Positions 5,976 through 7,097 of a DNA stretch of 7,097 bases are shown here, in pieces. The DNA lies in contig DYKK01000133.1 of NCBI GenBank assembly GCA_020722625.1, forward strand, positions 1-7,097. The letters run 5' to 3'. The notes beneath the pieces were generated by a model. It searched no databases. It worked only from the letters and a program-made list of their open reading frames with translations, and was not told where the DNA came from. How positions within the stretch are numbered: the first letter of the stretch is position 1; each line of letters opens with the position of its first letter. The stretch comes from Anaeromyxobacter dehalogenans (GTDB lineage Bacteria > Myxococcota_A > UBA9042 > DTJE01). A program made the position numbers and the translations under genes.

Positions 5976-7082
5976 ATGGGTGGTGTTTCGAACTACGATA
6001 TTCTGGTCTTCGACCTGGAGGACGCCCTGATCGACCGTTCGAAGTCGAGGTGCGCGGCGGTCAGCAGGGGCGTGGACGCGTACCTGGTGAGACTCCTGGG
6101 CGTCGAGCCGGTCGGCGGACCGGTCTTTCACCTGTCCGATGTCGAGGAGTTCGCCCGCGCGCAAGGCATTGATTCGCACGTGGATGCGATGCACGCCCTG
6201 CTGGTCGCGGCCCTGCACTGGCTTCCGGTCGAGTTTTCGGAGGCCGATTTCGGGGGCTACGACGGCCCGGACCTCCTCCAGGCGGTCCGGGCGAGCGGGA
6301 GGCTGAGGGTCAGCCTCGGGGAACTGGCGCGCCTGAAGAACCTCCCGGAGTTCAACAAGGTCCTGCGTTCCAGGGGCGGCGGCATCCGGGGACTCGGCCG
6401 GGTGAGGGGGCTGCGCAACCGCTTCCTGGCCCTCGCGGAGGGCCACATCATGATGGACAACTTCGTCAAGCGCATCCTGGCCGAGGCGTATCTCGGGGAG
6501 GAGTTGTTCCTCCGCGAGCACGGCCAGCCACGCCAGTTCGTGACCGAGGACGGGGCCATTGACCTCGAGACCTCGTGGCTCGACCCGGCCGACGTGGCCG
6601 GCCTGCGCAAGCGCTGTCCCCTCGGGGCCGTGACGAGCCGCAGCCAGTCCGAGGTCCAGCACGTCCTGGCGCGCCTGGACCTCCAGCGTTACGTCGAGGT
6701 CGTGGTGGGGCGCGGCTCCATGGGGATGGGGATGATGGACGCCGAGGAGGCGCGCTGGATCCGGTCGCTTGGCGTGGTCGAGAGCATGGAGGCGGACTAC
6801 CCGACGAAGGTCACGGAGGCGATCGAACGCCTGCGAGGCCTCGAGGACATGCAGACCGCGGTGCGAGTGGCCTACGTGGGCAACTGCCTGCCCGACGAGC
6901 GGGGGCTCGTGGCCCTGAAGGAGCGGTATCGCCTGACCCTCGTCGGATGCGCGATCGGCCTGGACCGCAAGGCCGCCACCCAGATGAGGGAGAAGGGGGC
7001 GGACTTCGTGGTGACCGAGCCCGCGCAACTGGTCCGGGTCCTGTCCGAGAGGCCGCGCCCGCGCTCCGGACCCTACCATTGA
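5976..7082 (+). CDS. HAD-superfamily-like protein with altered catalytic motifs (TIGR01548-like)
   Basis: This 368-residue cytoplasmic protein has the haloacid dehalogenase motif order. Motif I is ILVFDLEDALID (9-20) with probable nucleophile D13. Motif II is GAVTSRSQSEV (217-227) with T220. Motif III is the lysine K278 in YPTK, and motif IV is YVGNCLPDERG (300-310). An insert at HLSDVEEFARAQGIDSHVD (52-70) resembles the region in TIGR01548 HAD hydrolases that usually reads DIE.FK..GGFNNDWD. HAD enzymes normally hydrolyse phosphate esters through an aspartyl-phosphate. Here the usual DxDG of motif I is DLED, so the +2 aspartate is Glu, and the GD of motif IV is GN. Activity may be altered or lost. 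The ATG at 5976 follows AAGGA (5961-5965). The in-frame extension back to 5805 would run through the hairpin cluster and looks non-coding. The substrate is unknown. Confidence 0.75.
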   Translation: MGGVSNYDILVFDLEDALIDRSKSRCAAVSRGVDAYLVRLLGVEPVGGPVFHLSDVEEFARAQGIDSHVDAMHALLVAALHWLPVEFSEADFGGYDGPDLLQAVRASGRLRVSLGELARLKNLPEFNKVLRSRGGGIRGLGRVRGLRNRFLALAEGHIMMDNFVKRILAEAYLGEELFLREHGQPRQFVTEDGAIDLETSWLDPADVAGLRKRCPLGAVTSRSQSEVQHVLARLDLQRYVEVVVGRGSMGMGMMDAEEARWIRSLGVVESMEADYPTKVTEAIERLRGLEDMQTAVRVAYVGNCLPDERGLVALKERYRLTLVGCAIGLDRKAATQMREKGADFVVTEPAQLVRVLSERPRPRSGPYH

Positions 7083-7095
7083 CCGCGCCTCGCGG
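7083..7095. other. Small hairpin just after the HAD gene
   Basis: CCGCG (7083-7087) pairs with CGCGG (7091-7095) around a CCT loop and begins immediately after the stop codon. The window ends two bases later, so any T-tract that would make it a terminator cannot be seen. Confidence 0.3.
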
Positions 7096-7097
7096 CG

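Overview
This is a very GC-rich window from an unnamed Gram-negative-type bacterium. A lipoprotein carries a C-terminal AgmX/PglI (TonB-like) domain, and the signal peptidase I has a long hydrophilic N-terminal extension. With the base composition, this points to Myxococcota or a related former deltaproteobacterial lineage. That placement is an inference from protein style, not from a marker gene. I see five protein-coding genes, no rRNA, tRNA, CRISPR array, insertion sequence or prophage, and no sign of recent transfer.

Layout. Positions 1-257 are largely non-coding: two small GC-rich hairpins, the second followed by five Ts (terminator-like), and then a degenerate CACTGA/ACCTGT short repeat. 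Positions 258-2592 (+) hold a probable two-gene operon: a divergent membrane glycosyltransferase resembling the HpnI/ceramide glucosyltransferase group, then a BadF/N-acetylglucosamine-kinase-family sugar kinase. The kinase gene converges on lepB (signal peptidase I, - strand, 2549-3499), and the two stop-codon ends overlap by 44 bases. Between lepB and the next gene lie two back-to-back sigma-70-like promoters, each with a 17-nt spacer. Positions 3651-5723 (+) encode a 690-residue lipoprotein. A 252-base gap follows, with three consecutive trinucleotide-loop hairpins. The last gene (5976-7082, +) encodes a HAD-like protein that resembles the TIGR01548 hydrolase family but has substitutions in two catalytic motifs.

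How they fit together. The glycosyltransferase and kinase are close enough to be co-transcribed and could act in one sugar or glycolipid pathway. The glycosyltransferase, however, appears to lack several catalytic motifs. LepB is housekeeping secretion. The lipoprotein would be matured by signal peptidase II, not LepB, so sharing a promoter region with lepB does not imply an enzyme-substrate pair. I do not see a clearly new multi-gene system. The most unusual items are the two enzyme-like proteins with altered active sites, the lipoprotein architecture, and the hairpin cluster ahead of the HAD gene.
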